From Phalacrocorax aristotelis (Eukaryota; Chordata; Aves; Suliformes; Phalacrocoracidae): a stretch of 64,000 nucleotides of DNA. The translations under genes were made by a program, and so were the position numbers. This document shows, one piece after another, positions 1-12,597 of the stretch. Position 1 is the first letter of the stretch. Each line of letters begins with the position of its first letter. The notes beneath the pieces are model-generated. The model searched no databases. It was not told the DNA's origin and was given only the letters and a program-made list of their open reading frames with translations. The stretch spans positions 129,084,125 to 129,148,124 of the forward strand of contig NC_134276.1 of assembly GCF_949628215.1 (NCBI RefSeq), in the 5' to 3' direction.

Positions 1-3000
1 TTCTCATTCTTATTTCTCCCCATCACTGCTAGTTCTGCCCAACACACATTAACTAATTCCTTCTCCACTCGCTGTTTACACACTTCAAATATTCATAGAG
101 GGCTACTTTTCTCCACATTCTCTTCACTGCCAGATGCATTAATTTTCATTGTTACAAAGACAAATGAAGATTCAACTTTGGACCAAGCCTCTAACCTCTC
201 TAGGTATCTTTGCATTATTACAATTTAATTTCTGTTAAGTACTGACAGTATGCCAGGTACCTTCAGTTTTCCAGATACTGCACAGAATGGAAAGGTACCG
301 TTCTCCTGTGGAACGGACAGTCTAAAAGACAAAGCAAAGATGGGAAAAAGCATCCTCACAGCTCAGAGCATATGGTTAGGCTTAGAATATGGGTGCAGCT
401 GTGAACCTAGTCTGAGGGATGAAAATAGGCAGGCCTTTCTGCAGTCCTGGTAAAAAAGTGGATTTCCTGATATCATTGGAAGGAAAGGTTGTATGAATTT
501 TGTGGGATTTTTAAGGAAAAGAGGTGGCACGAGGCTGAGAGGATGAGTTGGGGAACAGGGCAGGATGCAGAATGAAAAGCAGCACAGGAGCCAAACCAGT
601 GCCTGTCTAAAGATGCAGATAGCACTGGCAAAGGAAGTGGTGGCATGCATAAGGAAAGTACCCTAGGCCCCTTCCTCATGAGTGAAGGATGAAATAAAAG
701 GATGGAACCACCACCACAAAGGCAATACACAATGAAGGGGTGATCAACTGGACAGCCAGCCTGAAAATGTATGAGGAAAGAAGTGAAGACCAGAGCAGCC
801 TCAGAGGATCACAGACGAGACTGAGGAAGCAAATGCAGCCCAAAAGCTTCCAACACTAGGGATAACAGCTTTATTGTCCTGCCTTGCCCCCTGCCTGCAG
901 TTCTACCTGTCTTGCTAACATCCATGCAGGAGACACGGATGTGCTATTTAGTCTTTCTTCTAGCTATAACCATAGCCCACTTTGGGGTAGACATCTCTCT
1001 CCCCACTTGATAGATCTATGTTCTACCCAGGAAGCATTCCTTTTCATATCCTTCAAATCTCAGAAAAGCAGATGAAGCTTTACAGCAAGACTCTTCTTGA
1101 AAGGCCAGGAACATTAAAAGAGATCCTGGTTCTTTATTTATGAGGCAAGAAAGGCACACTAAAGGGAACTGGAAGTTTCCACAGTGAGAACAGGCTAGAG
1201 GCTCTCCCAACCTGCTTTCCAGTCTGAGAAGGAACAGCTGAGGCGAAAACCAGGGACCAAATGCACTTCCCTCCCACCCCCCGCAGCGAGGCCAAATCCT
1301 GTCAGTGGCTCCTAGAAGTACCAAAGATCCACTCTGTTACCAGGAAATGGCCTGCACTGTTTCCAACACACACACACAGAAGTAATACACACTCACTGTT
1401 ACAACATTTCTTATGCCTGCTCCTTAGGTAACCTGGTCCTCCTGTCAAATATTTTCTCCAGCTTCAGCGATGACTTCAGGAAAGCAGCCAGCATCACTCT
1501 AAGTGCCCTAGACACACATACGCACCTTCTCCAATCAAGCTTCCCAGTAATGCTTCAGGCTCCATAGTTCTGTGATTATCCACTAAACCTCAAATCTTGC
1601 TCTCCCATTCATGGTGGGAAAGAGTAATGAGCGCATGCCATCATCTTCCATCCTCCCTTCCACCTCTTCTCTCTTTCACCCAAGAAGGGATGAGACAGAG
1701 ACATCCCAAGCAGGTCCCACCAGAGAAGGGAGACATAGAACACTAAAGTTACATTTCTTCAAGCCTTTAAGAAGCTCTTGAGCTCCTAAAAGCCACCTTA
1801 AGGCTTCTCCATAGACACAGGTACCAAAGTACTGGCCCTCAAGGGAATAGAATACTACATATAGTACTGCACAGATGCAGAAAGGAGAACTTGATTCCAG
1901 AGAAGAAGCATCCCTGACTACATTAAAACCAGAGAAATACCCACTGCCATTCTATTTCTGGCAGAAATAGCACTTTTTGCAAAAAAGCAACCCCCTCCTT
2001 TCAGACAACCCTAGTCCCTTCCTCCCAGAAACCTACAGGCAAGAAGATAAACTGTTTATAACTAGCAGTTTCACACCAATTAGCTCCATGCTCTGCAAAC
2101 AGCATTGCAGACTCAGTGTGGTGTTTCTAAGGGCTTGTCATTTTAGAGTACTACATATATATTTCTATATAATTGATCTGTTCTACTTTAAAGAGGCCAT
2201 CAGGAAGATACAATGGACAATTTATTGTAGAGGTAAGAAGGAGTTAACATCAGGTTATCTGTCTTTACACAACAGTGTTTTACAGTCCTGGCTCTTAGAA
2301 TGAGACTAGAGCCCACACCATTCTACCCTGCCTCCCCAGCACCCCACTTGCCACTGGAAGGGAAGGCAGGCACAGCAGTAAAAAGTCAGGACAGCCAACC
2401 TCAGTCTTGACAGGATAAGCACAGGTAAGATAAGCACAGAGAATACTCTGCCCCATAGCATGGATGCCATCATTTGGCTACAGGTTTATAGTGCTGGATG
2501 TCACAGAGCTCAAGCATAATGCCTAAAGACACGACCACATGGGTATAGCCTAAATTAGTTACCATTTGGCTATAGAAACTTGGCACACCTGACCAGCAAG
2601 AAAACTGGCAAATGCTGGTGGCAAATACAGAGTACTGGAGTATCTCAGAAATGCTAAGGTCCATAGCCTCAGAAATCCCTTCTGTGCCCTGATAATAACA
2701 TACCATGACAGGACCAGAAGATGTGGGCCACAGAACTATGACTATTATAATTTGTTATCTAAATACAGACATTAAGAGCTACCAGGGCTACTCTGACTTC
2801 CTGCAGAGCACAGGGCATAACGTCCACCAATAGTTCCCGCACCACACTCATAACTTCTGGCTCACATCATGCAGCCTGTGTAGAAGGCTGCCAGGTCTGG
2901 ACTAAAGACTTGAGTGCTGGTGAATTCCCATGCTTCTGACAGAGCTCTTCCAACAGCTCGTTACTCTGCTGTGCCTTATTTCCACTCCCAGTTTATCTAG

Positions 3001-4560
3001 CTTCCATCTTCAGTTCTCAGATCTCATCACGCCTTTGCGTACTAAAGATCTGTCTTAGATCAGACAAATTCTTCCCCTGTTGGCTTTATTCCCTGATCAA
3101 GACCCTTCACTTTGATAAGTTAAATAGATCGAAATGTCAATGCCTTCTCTGCAGATGAGAATATTCCCAACCCTGTATCTTTCTTGTAGTTCACTCTGCC
3201 ATTTTCAGCTTTTGACACGTGGACCCCAAAGCTGAAACAAGGCCTGGAACGCATACACCAATACACACCTGTTTAGTCCATTTTACTGAGGGCTCTGCAG
3301 CAAGGAGCAATATACTACATTCAGCTCTGCCGGGCCAGGCAGGAAACATATGCAAGTATAACACCTTGAACAGAATGAGAGACTAAAAACCTGATAAGAA
3401 ATAGATTTCTCCAAAGAATGTGGAAAATATACCTAGGGATTCAGTGAGGACCACACAATTGACTTGTAGTCAGGATCTAGACAGGATTTTCCATTTGAAG
3501 GATTCTACAACAGATCTCCTGCTGTAACCCAGCTCCCTGCAATCACTGGCACAGCTTCACGAGGGGACTGCTGTACTGCCATAGTGCCATGGTCAACATT
3601 TGTGAGCATGGCTATCTGCCCATTGAGATGAAAAACCTGTCAAAACAGAAGACATGGGGTAAACCTCCTACTTGTCTCCTACTCTGATGTCCCCAAACAA
3701 TGTCCCACATACTCACATTCAGCCTGTGAACACCAGAACCCCAAAGTCATTTACCAAATCAGTCCACCACAAGATAGAGTTCCCCCAGCCAATGCCTGCC
3801 CCACAGTCTATTTTGTGATGCCTGACTTCACAGGTTTAATATACATCTTTGCTTACACATTGCTCCATAGACTAGGCCTCACCCTGCCATTAGTTAACAT
3901 GCAACCTCTGTTATGTGTAAGCTTTACAAGCAGTGATTTTACCTCTTTCCTACAGACACATCTGTTTTGTTATTGTAACAAGTTGACTTTTCCATTTCTT
4001 TTTAGGGGAGGGGGAGAAGGTCTGCTAGTTTTAGAATAAAATAGCGTCTTGATGAACAGACCTTATAGGAAAGTATTAAAAGCACATGAGGGTGACAGGA
4101 AAGAAGAGTCAGTGAAGGAACAAGTTGAAAGCAGTAATCACTAAGGACAGATCAAGGGAAGAAGCTGTAAAAGCAAACCAAATCGGAAACATAAGCAGGA
4201 GACATGAGATGCAGGGCCCTGAGAACAGAAGCTGATTCTGATGCACAACACAATGAAGAGGCACTGAAGTGACTTAAAGAGGCAACTGTATAATTAAAAG
4301 ATCTCTAGGCACCTTCTCAAAGATGTCACGACTTGTAGTCAGGGTGAGCTAGCAGAACAGCAAAGCAACACTGCAGGGGGCACCAGCTTGTTCCTTTTCC
4401 CCCATACTAGTATCTAGAGCTCCTATATTGTACTGGAAAACTTCAAAACCAAGAAAACATGGGCAGAAATGTGATCTTTTTCACTGTAGCGTCTTGGTGA
4501 AAAGTTCTGTGGAAAGCTAAGGCAGGGATCCACACAGAAAATGCAGAAGAAATACATCCA
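1..4560. other. Intergenic DNA, no gene recognised
   Basis: I see no coding exon, RNA gene or clear repeat here. The open frames are short, lack domain-like composition and have no splice context that I can defend. A short CA microsatellite lies near 1366-1378. The stretch lies downstream of IGSF11. Confidence 0.6.
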
Positions 4561-4574
4561 TTGGATAGGAGCTA

Positions 4575-4680
4575 TTTAAATATTTGATGGCTAATATATT
4601 AAATGTTAATTGAATACTACAATGATTTTCTCCCCTGAACAGCACACAATTAACATTTAATTTGTTATAAAATATTTAAA
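4575..4680. repeat. AT-rich two-part inverted repeat (hairpin)
   Basis: The inner arms 4598-4612 and 4647-4661 are perfect 15-bp reverse complements (ATTAAATGTTAATTG against CAATTAACATTTAAT) around a 34-nt spacer. The outer arms 4575-4584 and 4671-4680 are perfect 10-bp reverse complements (TTTAAATATT against AATATTTAAA). They are separated from the inner arms by unequal unpaired segments of 13 and 9 nt. The element could be a decayed palindromic DNA transposon or a paired homeodomain-type TAAT site cluster. The pairing is seen directly; the function is unknown. Confidence 0.7.
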
Positions 4681-4689
4681 GTTATGAAA

Positions 4690-6179
4690 TATCCGAGGGC
4701 AACTGAAATGTCTCTTCTACCAAATTGTCTTGGGACAACGTGTTAAGGGGACAAAAGGTCAGGTTAGCATTTCAAATTCCTCCGTGATCTGTACAAGAGA
4801 CATAGAAAAAGGTTTTAGAGCTGTCATGGTTCAAGGACATGGTCAGACAATATGAAGGGGGACACACAGGTATCTGATCCTGTCCCATCCAGGTTAAGTG
4901 AGATCACAAGTCCTCATAGCTACAAAGCACCCAGCTTGAAAAGTGCTGTGGTGACTATCCATTCCCCAGAGAAAAACAAATGCTGTGCACTTAGACCAAG
5001 CATATGTCTTAATGTTATTTGTTTCAGAGATGCCAGTGAGGTAGTGGAGGCTTAGCTGCTCTGCACTTATTCACTCCAAGGCATATTGACAAGATTAGGA
5101 TTCAGATGATACAAAGCTACCGTTTTGGCTGTGCCTAATGCTTCACTAAGCATCAGGGATGGTAATCAGCTTGGGATGTTAAAAATTAAGCCAGTTTAGG
5201 ACCTAGACACAAATCTATCTCATTTGCTACACAGAGTTGAACATCCTAGCACGTTAGAAACTTACCTTACTTTAGTGCCTTGTTTAGCAAAAGGGGTAGG
5301 AAACCTCTGCTGAGACTGAAATGTGGACAGGGGCCTTTTAATTAGTCCAACAGTGAACCCTTCAGCAAATTTAGGAAAGCTCAGCCTCAACAGTCCTGCT
5401 ATTTTTGAAATAAAGCTCAAGGAGTAGGAAAAAAAACCATCAGAGGTTCACTGCGTATCATTCAAGAGACAAAGGGAATTAATATAGAAGCAAACCAAGC
5501 CTCTTTTGTAGGTACCCTTAACTGAAGAAGTAACTCTCATGGCTAAGAAATGCTGAATATTCCTAGGGGTACAGAAGGTTCACCTACTCAATGCCACATT
5601 GCTTGGCCTTGACTTACCTCAGCTTTAAAGTGAATACATGCTTTGTAAAGCTCAGTCCTTAATACAGCTTCTTTTCAATTTCTAACTTTCTTGGCTCAGA
5701 CCTTTCATTGACCATTTTCTACAACTCTGCTAAACAAACTCTAAGCCTTAGGCTTGTTACAATAGATTATTTCTACCTAGAAGACTTTCAGCTTCCAGAA
5801 GCTCCTCTCATTTGCTGCTTAGAAAGGTTTGACTAATGTGGGAAAAAAATTCAACATGTTCAGTTCATAAATACGTGGAAAAGGTTACTGGGGAAAAAAA
5901 TCCAGGTCTTTATCAGAGTGAGGTCTCTGGCCTTCATGATACAACACTGGCTCACTCCCTCTTTCATGTTCTTTTGGTAAGAGCCATATTGCCATCAACC
6001 ACCATGGTGAACCACCATCACTTCATGCACAAGTATACAGCATCACAGAAAATCTACATCCAACAAACTGCAAGGCTTGTCTGTAGGAGCTGACTGAGCT
6101 TGCACCAAGGAGATCCATGTAGCAGTAAAGATGCAAGAGTTATGGATGTGTTAGAAACCATGGAAGCGCTTGAGAATGG
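4690..6179. other. Intergenic DNA, no gene recognised
   Basis: No exon or repeat family was recognised. The open frame at 5836-6093 begins with a real ATG, but its composition is unremarkable and nothing in it resembles a known domain. Confidence 0.5.
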
Positions 6180-6234
6180 TAATATATCAATTAGAGTTTC
6201 TCCCCTCAAAATGGTGATGGGATCAATAGCCCAG

Positions 6235-6444
6235 CTCAAGTGCATCTACACCAATGCACATAGCATGGGCAACAAACAGGAGGAGCTGGAAGCCATTGTG
6301 CAGCAGGAAAACTGTGATATGGCTGCCATCATGGAACCATGGTGGGATGACTCTCACAACTGGAGTGCTGCCATGGGTGGCTATAAACTCTTCAGAAGGG
6401 ATAGGCAAGGAAGGAGAGGCGGCAGGGGTAGCCCTGTATGTTAG
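6235..6444 (+). pseudogene. CR1 endonuclease N-terminal fragment (broken)
   Basis: This open segment matches the start of the apurinic-like endonuclease domain of CR1 ORF2. It contains the blocks YTNAHSMGNKQEELEA, then MEPWWDDSHNW, then GYKLFRRDRQGRRGG. The frame stops at 6442-6444, and the next endonuclease blocks continue in other frames up to about 7000 (for example GDVTVGDCVGHNDHKMIEF around 6813-6870). The domain is therefore split by frameshifts and cannot be functional. Confidence 0.85.
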
Positions 6445-7530
6445 GGAGTGATTTGGTTGTCTGGAGCTTAATGATGGTGACTATAGGGCTGAGTGTTTAT
6501 GGGTAAGAATCAGGGGAAGGCCAACAAGGCAGATATCATGGTGGGAGCCTGTTATAGACCACCCCACCAGGATGAAGAGGCAGACAAAACATTCCGTAAG
6601 GAGATGGGAGAAGTCCCATGATCGCTAGCCCTAGTTCTCTTGGGGGAATTCAACTGACCAGATGTCTGCTGGAAATACAGTACAGCAGATAGGAAACAGT
6701 CTAGGATGTTCCTGGAGCGTGTGGAAGGTAACTTCCTGACACAACTGGTCAGGGACCCAACTAGGGAAGGTGCCCCACAGGACCTGTTGTTGTGAACAGC
6801 GGAGGACTTGTGGGTGATGTGACAGTTGGAGACTGTGTTGGGCATAATGATCACAAAATGATAGAGTTTGATTCCTGGAAAAGTAAGGAGGGGGTCAGCA
6901 GAACTGCTACCTTGGACTCCCAGAGGGCAGACATTGGCCTGTTTAGGGTCCTGGTTGACAGAGCCCCTTGGGAGGCAGCCCTGAAGGGCAAAGGAATTCA
7001 GGAGGCTGAACATTCTTCAAGAAGGAAATCTTAAAGGTGCAGGAGCAGGCATTCCCCTTGTGCTGAAAGAAGAGCTGGCAGGGAAGATGACCAGCCTGGC
7101 TGAACAGAGAGCTTTGGCTAGAACTCAGGGGAAAATGGAGAGTTTATGACCTTTGGAGAAGGGGCAGGCCACTCAGGAGGACTATAAGGATGTCATGAGG
7201 TTGGCCAAAGCCCAGCAAGAACTTAATCTGGCTACTGCTGTAAAAGACAATAAATGTTTCTATAAATACATTAGCAACAAAAGGAGGGCTAAGGAGAATC
7301 TCCATCCTTTATTGGATGCACAGGGAAACAGTGACAAAGGATGAGGAAAAGGCTGAGGTACTTAATGCCTCCTTTGCCTCAGTCTTTAATAGTAGGACAG
7401 GTTGTTTTCCAGGTACCCAGCCCCCTGAGCTGGAAGACAGGGATGGGGAGCAGAATGGAGCCCCCATGATCCAAGGGGAAATGGTTAGTGACCTGCTACA
7501 CCACTTAGACACACACAGATCTATGGGGCA

Positions 7531-8250
7531 GGATGGGATCCACCCAGGGGTACGGAGGGAGCTGGCAGAGGTGCTCACCAAACCACTTTCAAGTGTTTAT
7601 CAGCAATCCTGGCTAACTGGGGAGGTCCCAGTTTACTGGAGATCAGCAAATATGATGCCCATCTACAAGAAGGGTTGGACAGAGGATCTGGGGAACTACA
7701 GGTCTATCAAGATCTGACCTCAGTGCCAGGGAAGGTTATGGAGCAGATCACCTTCAGTACCATCACACAGCACATACAGGACAACCAGGCTATCAGGCCC
7801 AGTCAGCATGGGTTTATGAAAGGCATGTCCTTCTTGACTAACCTGATCTCCTTCTATGGCAAGGTGGCCAGCTTAGCAGACAAGCTAGAGTCTGTGGATG
7901 TTGCCTAACTAGACTTTAGTAAAGCCTTTGACACTCTTTCCCCAAGCATCCTCCTGAAGGAACAGCTGCTCATGGCTTAAATGAGCGTACTCTTCCCTGG
8001 GTAAAATACTGGCTGGGTGGCCAGGCCCAAAGAGTTGTGGTGAATGGAGTTGAATCCAGTTGATGGTCAAGCACAGGTTGTGTTCCCCAGGGCTCAGTGC
8101 TGGAGCCAGTTTAATATCTTTACCAATGACCTGGATGAGGGAATCGAGTGTACCCTCAGTAAGTTTACAGACAACACCAAGCTGGGCAGGAGTGTTGTTC
8201 TGCTTGAGGATAGAAAGGCTCTGCAGAGGGACCTGGACAGGCTGGGTTGA
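7531..8250 (+). pseudogene. CR1 reverse transcriptase region (broken)
   Basis: The segment holds RT-domain blocks in the CR1 order: SMGQDGIHPGVRRELAEVL, VPVYWRSANMMPIYKKG, the SVPGKVMEQI block, SQHGFMKG, LDFSKAFD and [19 protein letters not shown]. It has a stop at 7906-7908 just before LDFSKAFD, at least two frameshifts, and a stop at 8248-8250. The catalytic tetrad, normally F-A-D-D in this family, reads F-T-D-N at about 8164-8175, so the second catalytic aspartate is also lost. This is a dead copy. Confidence 0.85.
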
Positions 8251-8960
8251 TGGGCCAAGCCCAACTGTCTTAGATTTAACAAGGCCAAGTGCCAGGTCCT
8301 ACACTTGGGTCACAACAACCCCATGCAACACTACAGGCTTGGGGAAGAGTGGCTGGAAAGCTACTCAGCAGAAAAGGACCTGGGGGTGTTCTAGACAGCT
8401 GGCTGGATACAAGCCAGCAGTGTGCCCAGGTGGCCAAAAGGGCCAATATCACCCTGGCTTGTATCAGAAATAGCGTGGCCAGTAGGATGAGGGAAGTGAT
8501 CATGCCCCTGTACTCAACACTGATGAGGCTGCACTTTGAATACTGTGTTCAGGTTTGGGCCCCTCACTACAAGGCAGACAGTGAGGTGCTGAAGCATGTC
8601 CAAAGAAGGGCAATGAAGCTGGTGAAGGGTCTGGAGAATAAGCCTTATGAGGGGCAACTGAGGCAACTGTCATAGCTTAGCCTAGAGAAGAGGAGGCTGA
8701 GGGGAAGACCTTATTTCTCTCTACAACTACCTGAAAGGAGGTTGTAGTGAGGTCAGAGTTGGTCTCTTCTCCTAAGTAACAAGCCATAGGACAAGAGTAA
8801 ATGATCTCAAGTGGCAGCAGGGGAGGTTTAGATTAGGTATTAGGAAAAATGTCTTTACTAAAAGGGTTGTCAAGCACTGGAACAAGCTGTCCAGGGAAGT
8901 GGTTGAGTCACCATCCCTGGAGGTATTTAAAAGACATGTAGATGTGGCACTTAGGAACAT
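8251..8960 (+). pseudogene. CR1 ORF2 C-terminal region (broken)
   Basis: After the RT motifs the copy continues with the CR1 C-terminal region. The frame at 8422-8675 contains [19 protein letters not shown], then [20 protein letters not shown], then [19 protein letters not shown]. Further blocks lie in shifted frames, including one equivalent to LEKRRLRG near 8687-8705 and one equivalent to VVKHWNKL near 8865-8890. Stops near 8394 and 8673 break the frame. Confidence 0.8.
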
Positions 8961-9036
8961 GGTTTAGTGGTGGTCTTGGCAGCACTAGGTTGGCAGTTGG
9001 ACTCAGTGATCTTAAAGGTCTTTTCCAACCTAAATT

Positions 9037-9057
9037 ATTCTATGATTCTAAATGATT
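9037..9057 (+). repeat. CR1 3' terminal short repeats
   Basis: ATTCTATG at 9037-9044 is followed by the degenerate copy ATTCTAAATG at 9045-9054 and a partial unit. This is the characteristic 3' end of CR1 elements, which lack a poly-A tail, and it fixes both the orientation and the right boundary of the element. Confidence 0.85.
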
Positions 9058-11084
9058 TCTCTAACCAAAGATGGTATGCCTGGGCCCTGGCTATAAGACA
9101 GAACAGGAGACTTCTGCCTGCTGAACTGTGTAGCAGAGAAAAGAGGGTATAAGAGTACATAGAGAGGGCAAGGGTACCTATACACTCAGAGGATCATAGT
9201 AATCATGGAGGATAACATACTGTACATCTGAGGTCATGGTAAGCTGCAGCAAGATACGAGTCTGGCAGCCTCCTTGGTGCCACCAATATAGAAGCTGCAT
9301 GTACAAACAACTCCAAGAAACTGAAGAGATGCCCACATGAAAATATTTGTTCAAGTCAATGCCAATTCACTGATTCAAAGAGACTCTTGATTTCCATACA
9401 CTTGATGGCCCAAGTATGTTGGAATCCAGCATTTTTGTCTGACATCTTGCAAAAAGAAGGGGTTTTTCTCCTCTTGCTCCATGAGCCTAGTACTGTGGGA
9501 TGCCTTGGAGGATTTTTTTGATGGATTCTGCCCCAACCCCCTCTCCACAATTTCCTAACAACTCCAACATTTCAAGTGATGTCCAAGCAGAAGAGGCCAG
9601 TGAGAGACATTAAAGGTTTTGCAACAAATGTTTCCATAGAAATCAGATTTTGCTTCTGCAGAATGATTCTGTCCCTCATTGCCACTGTCACAAAAGTATC
9701 AAACATACACTTTTTGGTCATGAAAAGGAAAGAAACCAGAGACTATAGGAGTACTAAAGGCCAGAAATTATATACTTTTTCAGAGCTGGGCAGAGCAACT
9801 TCAGAATATGTCTGTGAGGAGGAGGAGGAGCCGGAGCACTGAACGGTGGGCATGAGCAGACAGGGGTGTGGAAAACATAGGGCATGAGCTAGTGAGGTTC
9901 TTTTGCTCACCCTGTTTACCAACCAGATCTCTGATCACACCTTGAGCTTCTTCCTTCCACCATGTCAGATTGCCCCTTCCTGTTTCACTCTGTTCTCACC
10001 TAAACAGGACCTGTTCTCCTGGTACGAGGCTACAACTTACCTATCCAGTGGATCTAGCCTTGTGGCAGGTTCCTGTAACACCATAGTATATCAGTGTCTT
10101 ACCTAATTACCATTCTCTGAGGAGTGAGACCATTAACAAGCTGCACTGAAACCAGACCTGTATACTAATTAGGGAGCTGCCTTGGAGGATATTAATTAGG
10201 GGTGACACTTTCAGGGAAAGTATCCCATTTGAGACATGGCTGGGAAATGTGAGTACAATACAAATAGAGACAAGATGGGGCATTATGGGGACAGCCTGTT
10301 GCCACATTGGAAGACAAGAGGGAAAAGGTATAGCAATATTCCTGTTAGGACTTGCTTCTGTCTCAAGGAAAATTCTAGAAAGCCCTTAAACACATCTTCC
10401 TCTACCACACCTCTTTTTAAGCTAGAAAGCAAAGCTGTGAATAAACTTGTTTCTTTGTATCCACAAAGGTAATCCTCCTGCTCCTTTCATTTACACTGCT
10501 CTTGGTCTTTAGTAAAAAGTTCTTACAGAAGTCCAGGAGCCTTGGCAGCAAATGGCTGGAGCACATGCAAGGTGATCAAGAACTCAGATTCTTGTCCTGG
10601 TTCTGACACTGACTGAATACTTATCGAGTTTTCACTTCTGTTTATCATCTTTAGTCTCATACATCACCTTCCTCATGCAGCCCTAAGCACCGCAGTGACA
10701 GAGGCCCCCGCTCCCACCACCCACAGCAACCTTGAAGAGTCAGCAAAAGAGCAGGTTTGCAACTTACTCCAGAACCCAGAGGCAGGTTTTAAAGCACTCT
10801 ACATATTGCTGAGTTTTATTCTTAAGAGTGAGGTGGAAAATAAGCAGCAGGAGTGAGAACTCCACAGCAAGAAAGACCCTGTTTAGAAGCGTGTGCCACT
10901 CATTTCTTCACTGCACAGCTTCATATACTGAGTTTGTGCAATTCACACATCTGGCAACACATCACTGTAGAAATAATTTCACCTGCCACTAAACTGCTGC
11001 CACCTCACTTACTATAGTCTGAATGCATCCCCTGCCATTAGTTTCTGGGTGTCTCACAAAATAAGGAAATAAGCAAAATAACTG
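9058..11084. other. Intergenic DNA, no gene recognised
   Basis: I see no exon or named repeat. A short GAG-rich run lies near 9818-9835. The open frames here show no protein-like features. Confidence 0.5.
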
Positions 11085-11550
11085 CTAGACTGGATCATGT
11101 CTTCAGGCCATATAGTGCAGGGTCCTGGCTCCCGCTGTGATCAGCATGAGAAGCTGCAGAAAAGCATGCACAATTATGCAATTAACAACCTGCCAGTAGG
11201 GGAGGTTTCCTCCTTAATGCCATCAGTTATTAGTGAGCTGATACCCTCAAGCATGAAGGTTTGCATCCCTTCTGCATTTTTAACCTGCCTAATGTAATTA
11301 TGTGTGCTCTCACTGGCTATTTCAACATCCATTCCCCTTCTAAATTCTGCTGAGCTTCTGACCCCAAAGTTATCACATGGCAGTGAGTTCCACAGGTTAG
11401 TGACACTGTAAAAATATACCTATTTTCCCCTTAGAAAGAAATGCAGATTCAGCAATGCTGATTTCCTGTACATTTTAATGCTCACATATAGGCTTAATTT
11501 CAGCTTCTTTCTTCAAGAGGCCAAATTCTAGCTCCTGATTTAAAAGACAG
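11085..11550. repeat. Possible ancient interspersed repeat of sauropsid type
   Basis: The order of short blocks resembles a widespread old amniote repeat. They are: a 'ggatcatg...ccatatagtgcagg' start, a middle block with 'gaggtttcctcctta', an 'aagcatgaaggtt' block near 11250, and 'cagtgagttccacaggtta' near 11382. I recognise the pattern but cannot name the family with certainty. A RepeatMasker comparison against sauropsid libraries would decide. Confidence 0.4.
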
Positions 11551-12552
11551 ACTTGTTTAAGCTATTAGCACTAGAGACAGTAGCAACAAGTGAATAAAGA
11601 AGAGAGCTTGGCATTTCTTTTCCACATGAGAAAAACCAGAAATCTGTCTGTTATTTCCTTTTAGTGATCACTTACCCTGAATACCTTGATTTCCATAATA
11701 GAAGCAGTAGTGCACAAATAACTTTTTTCTTTTTTAGGTCCACAGCTACTGAGGAAGCCAACCAAACACCACTTTTTCCAGCCTTTTTCCTCCAGTTGAG
11801 GTCACTCACCTGATATCAGGAGGCCTCAAAAGCACAGCTACTCCACAAGGGAAGATGAGCCAGGAGCTGAGGATACCCCTAGTGTCCTCCCAAACCAAGG
11901 GCACAGTCCTATAGTACCCAAACAGGGCCAGGGCAGAAGCAGGTTCTGCTGATAGTCCAGTGACAAATGGCAATGAAATGAGCCAGGTCCTGGGTTCATT
12001 CAGGAAGTCCAGTCAGTCACAACAGCTAGAAATAAGACTACCTACCACATAGCTCAAGCTAGGATTAAGAATCTGGGTTGGAGCCTAAAAGCAATTCCTG
12101 GACCAATGGTTGAGGCTGCATGGGTGGAGGGTACAGGTGAGCCTGGTCAGGATTGTTAAGCCCCACAGGTGTGCTCAGGGCCTTGATAAGCAAGTGATTA
12201 GCATGGAGTCCCATCTGCATGTAAGCTTCAGTGACAGAAGGCAAGCCTTTCCCTGACTGTGCTGACAGTTCCACAGACCAAGGAAGCTTTTCCTGTTTTA
12301 TAAATTCCTGTAAGACTCAATGGATGCAAGCAAGTTGGGGTGACTGTTAAGTAGTGTGCAAAGTTAGTTGCATTTACTCTCACACTGTTTTTATAATTGC
12401 TGTAAAGTACCATCATAGCTGACAGCTTTCTAAGGAGTATGTGAAATACCAGTATTCACTTTTGGTTTATTCTCTTCCTCTTGCCATAGAGAAAATTGTG
12501 TATACTTTTTGTTTCAACAGTGTTTGGGACTTGTATCTTAAGGTCTACTGCA

Positions 12553-12554
<2 letters not shown>
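11551..12554. other. Intergenic DNA, no gene recognised
   Basis: No supported gene, RNA or repeat in this stretch. Confidence 0.5.
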
Positions 12555-12583
<29 letters not shown>

Positions 12584-12597
12584 GAGGAGGAGGAGGA
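12555..12597. repeat. Poly-T tract (29 T) followed by GAG repeats
   Basis: An uninterrupted run of 29 T (12555-12583) is followed at once by four GAG units. A pure tract of this length suggests a fairly young insertion tail or recent slippage. If it is a poly-A tail, the inserted sequence would lie on the minus strand to the right, but I recognise no retrocopy body there and no AATAAA next to the tract. Confidence 0.85.

Larger units (their letters stand above)
6180..9057 (+). mobile_element. CR1-family LINE, long 5'-truncated degraded copy
   Basis: This is a non-LTR retrotransposon copy of about 2.9 kb in plus orientation. It keeps, in order, an endonuclease start, a linker, reverse transcriptase motifs, the C-terminal LINE region and the 3' UTR. 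Recognisable conserved blocks include SMGNKQEELEA and GYKLFRRDRQGRRGG (endonuclease), QHGF and LDFSKAFD (RT), and [12 protein letters not shown] (C-terminal). The 3' end carries the ATTCTATG-type terminal repeat. Several frameshifts and in-frame stops (for example TAA at 7906-7908) show it is inactive. The first ORF and the 5' UTR of a full element are missing, as is usual for 5'-truncated CR1 insertions. The exact left boundary is uncertain by about 100 bp. Confidence 0.93.
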
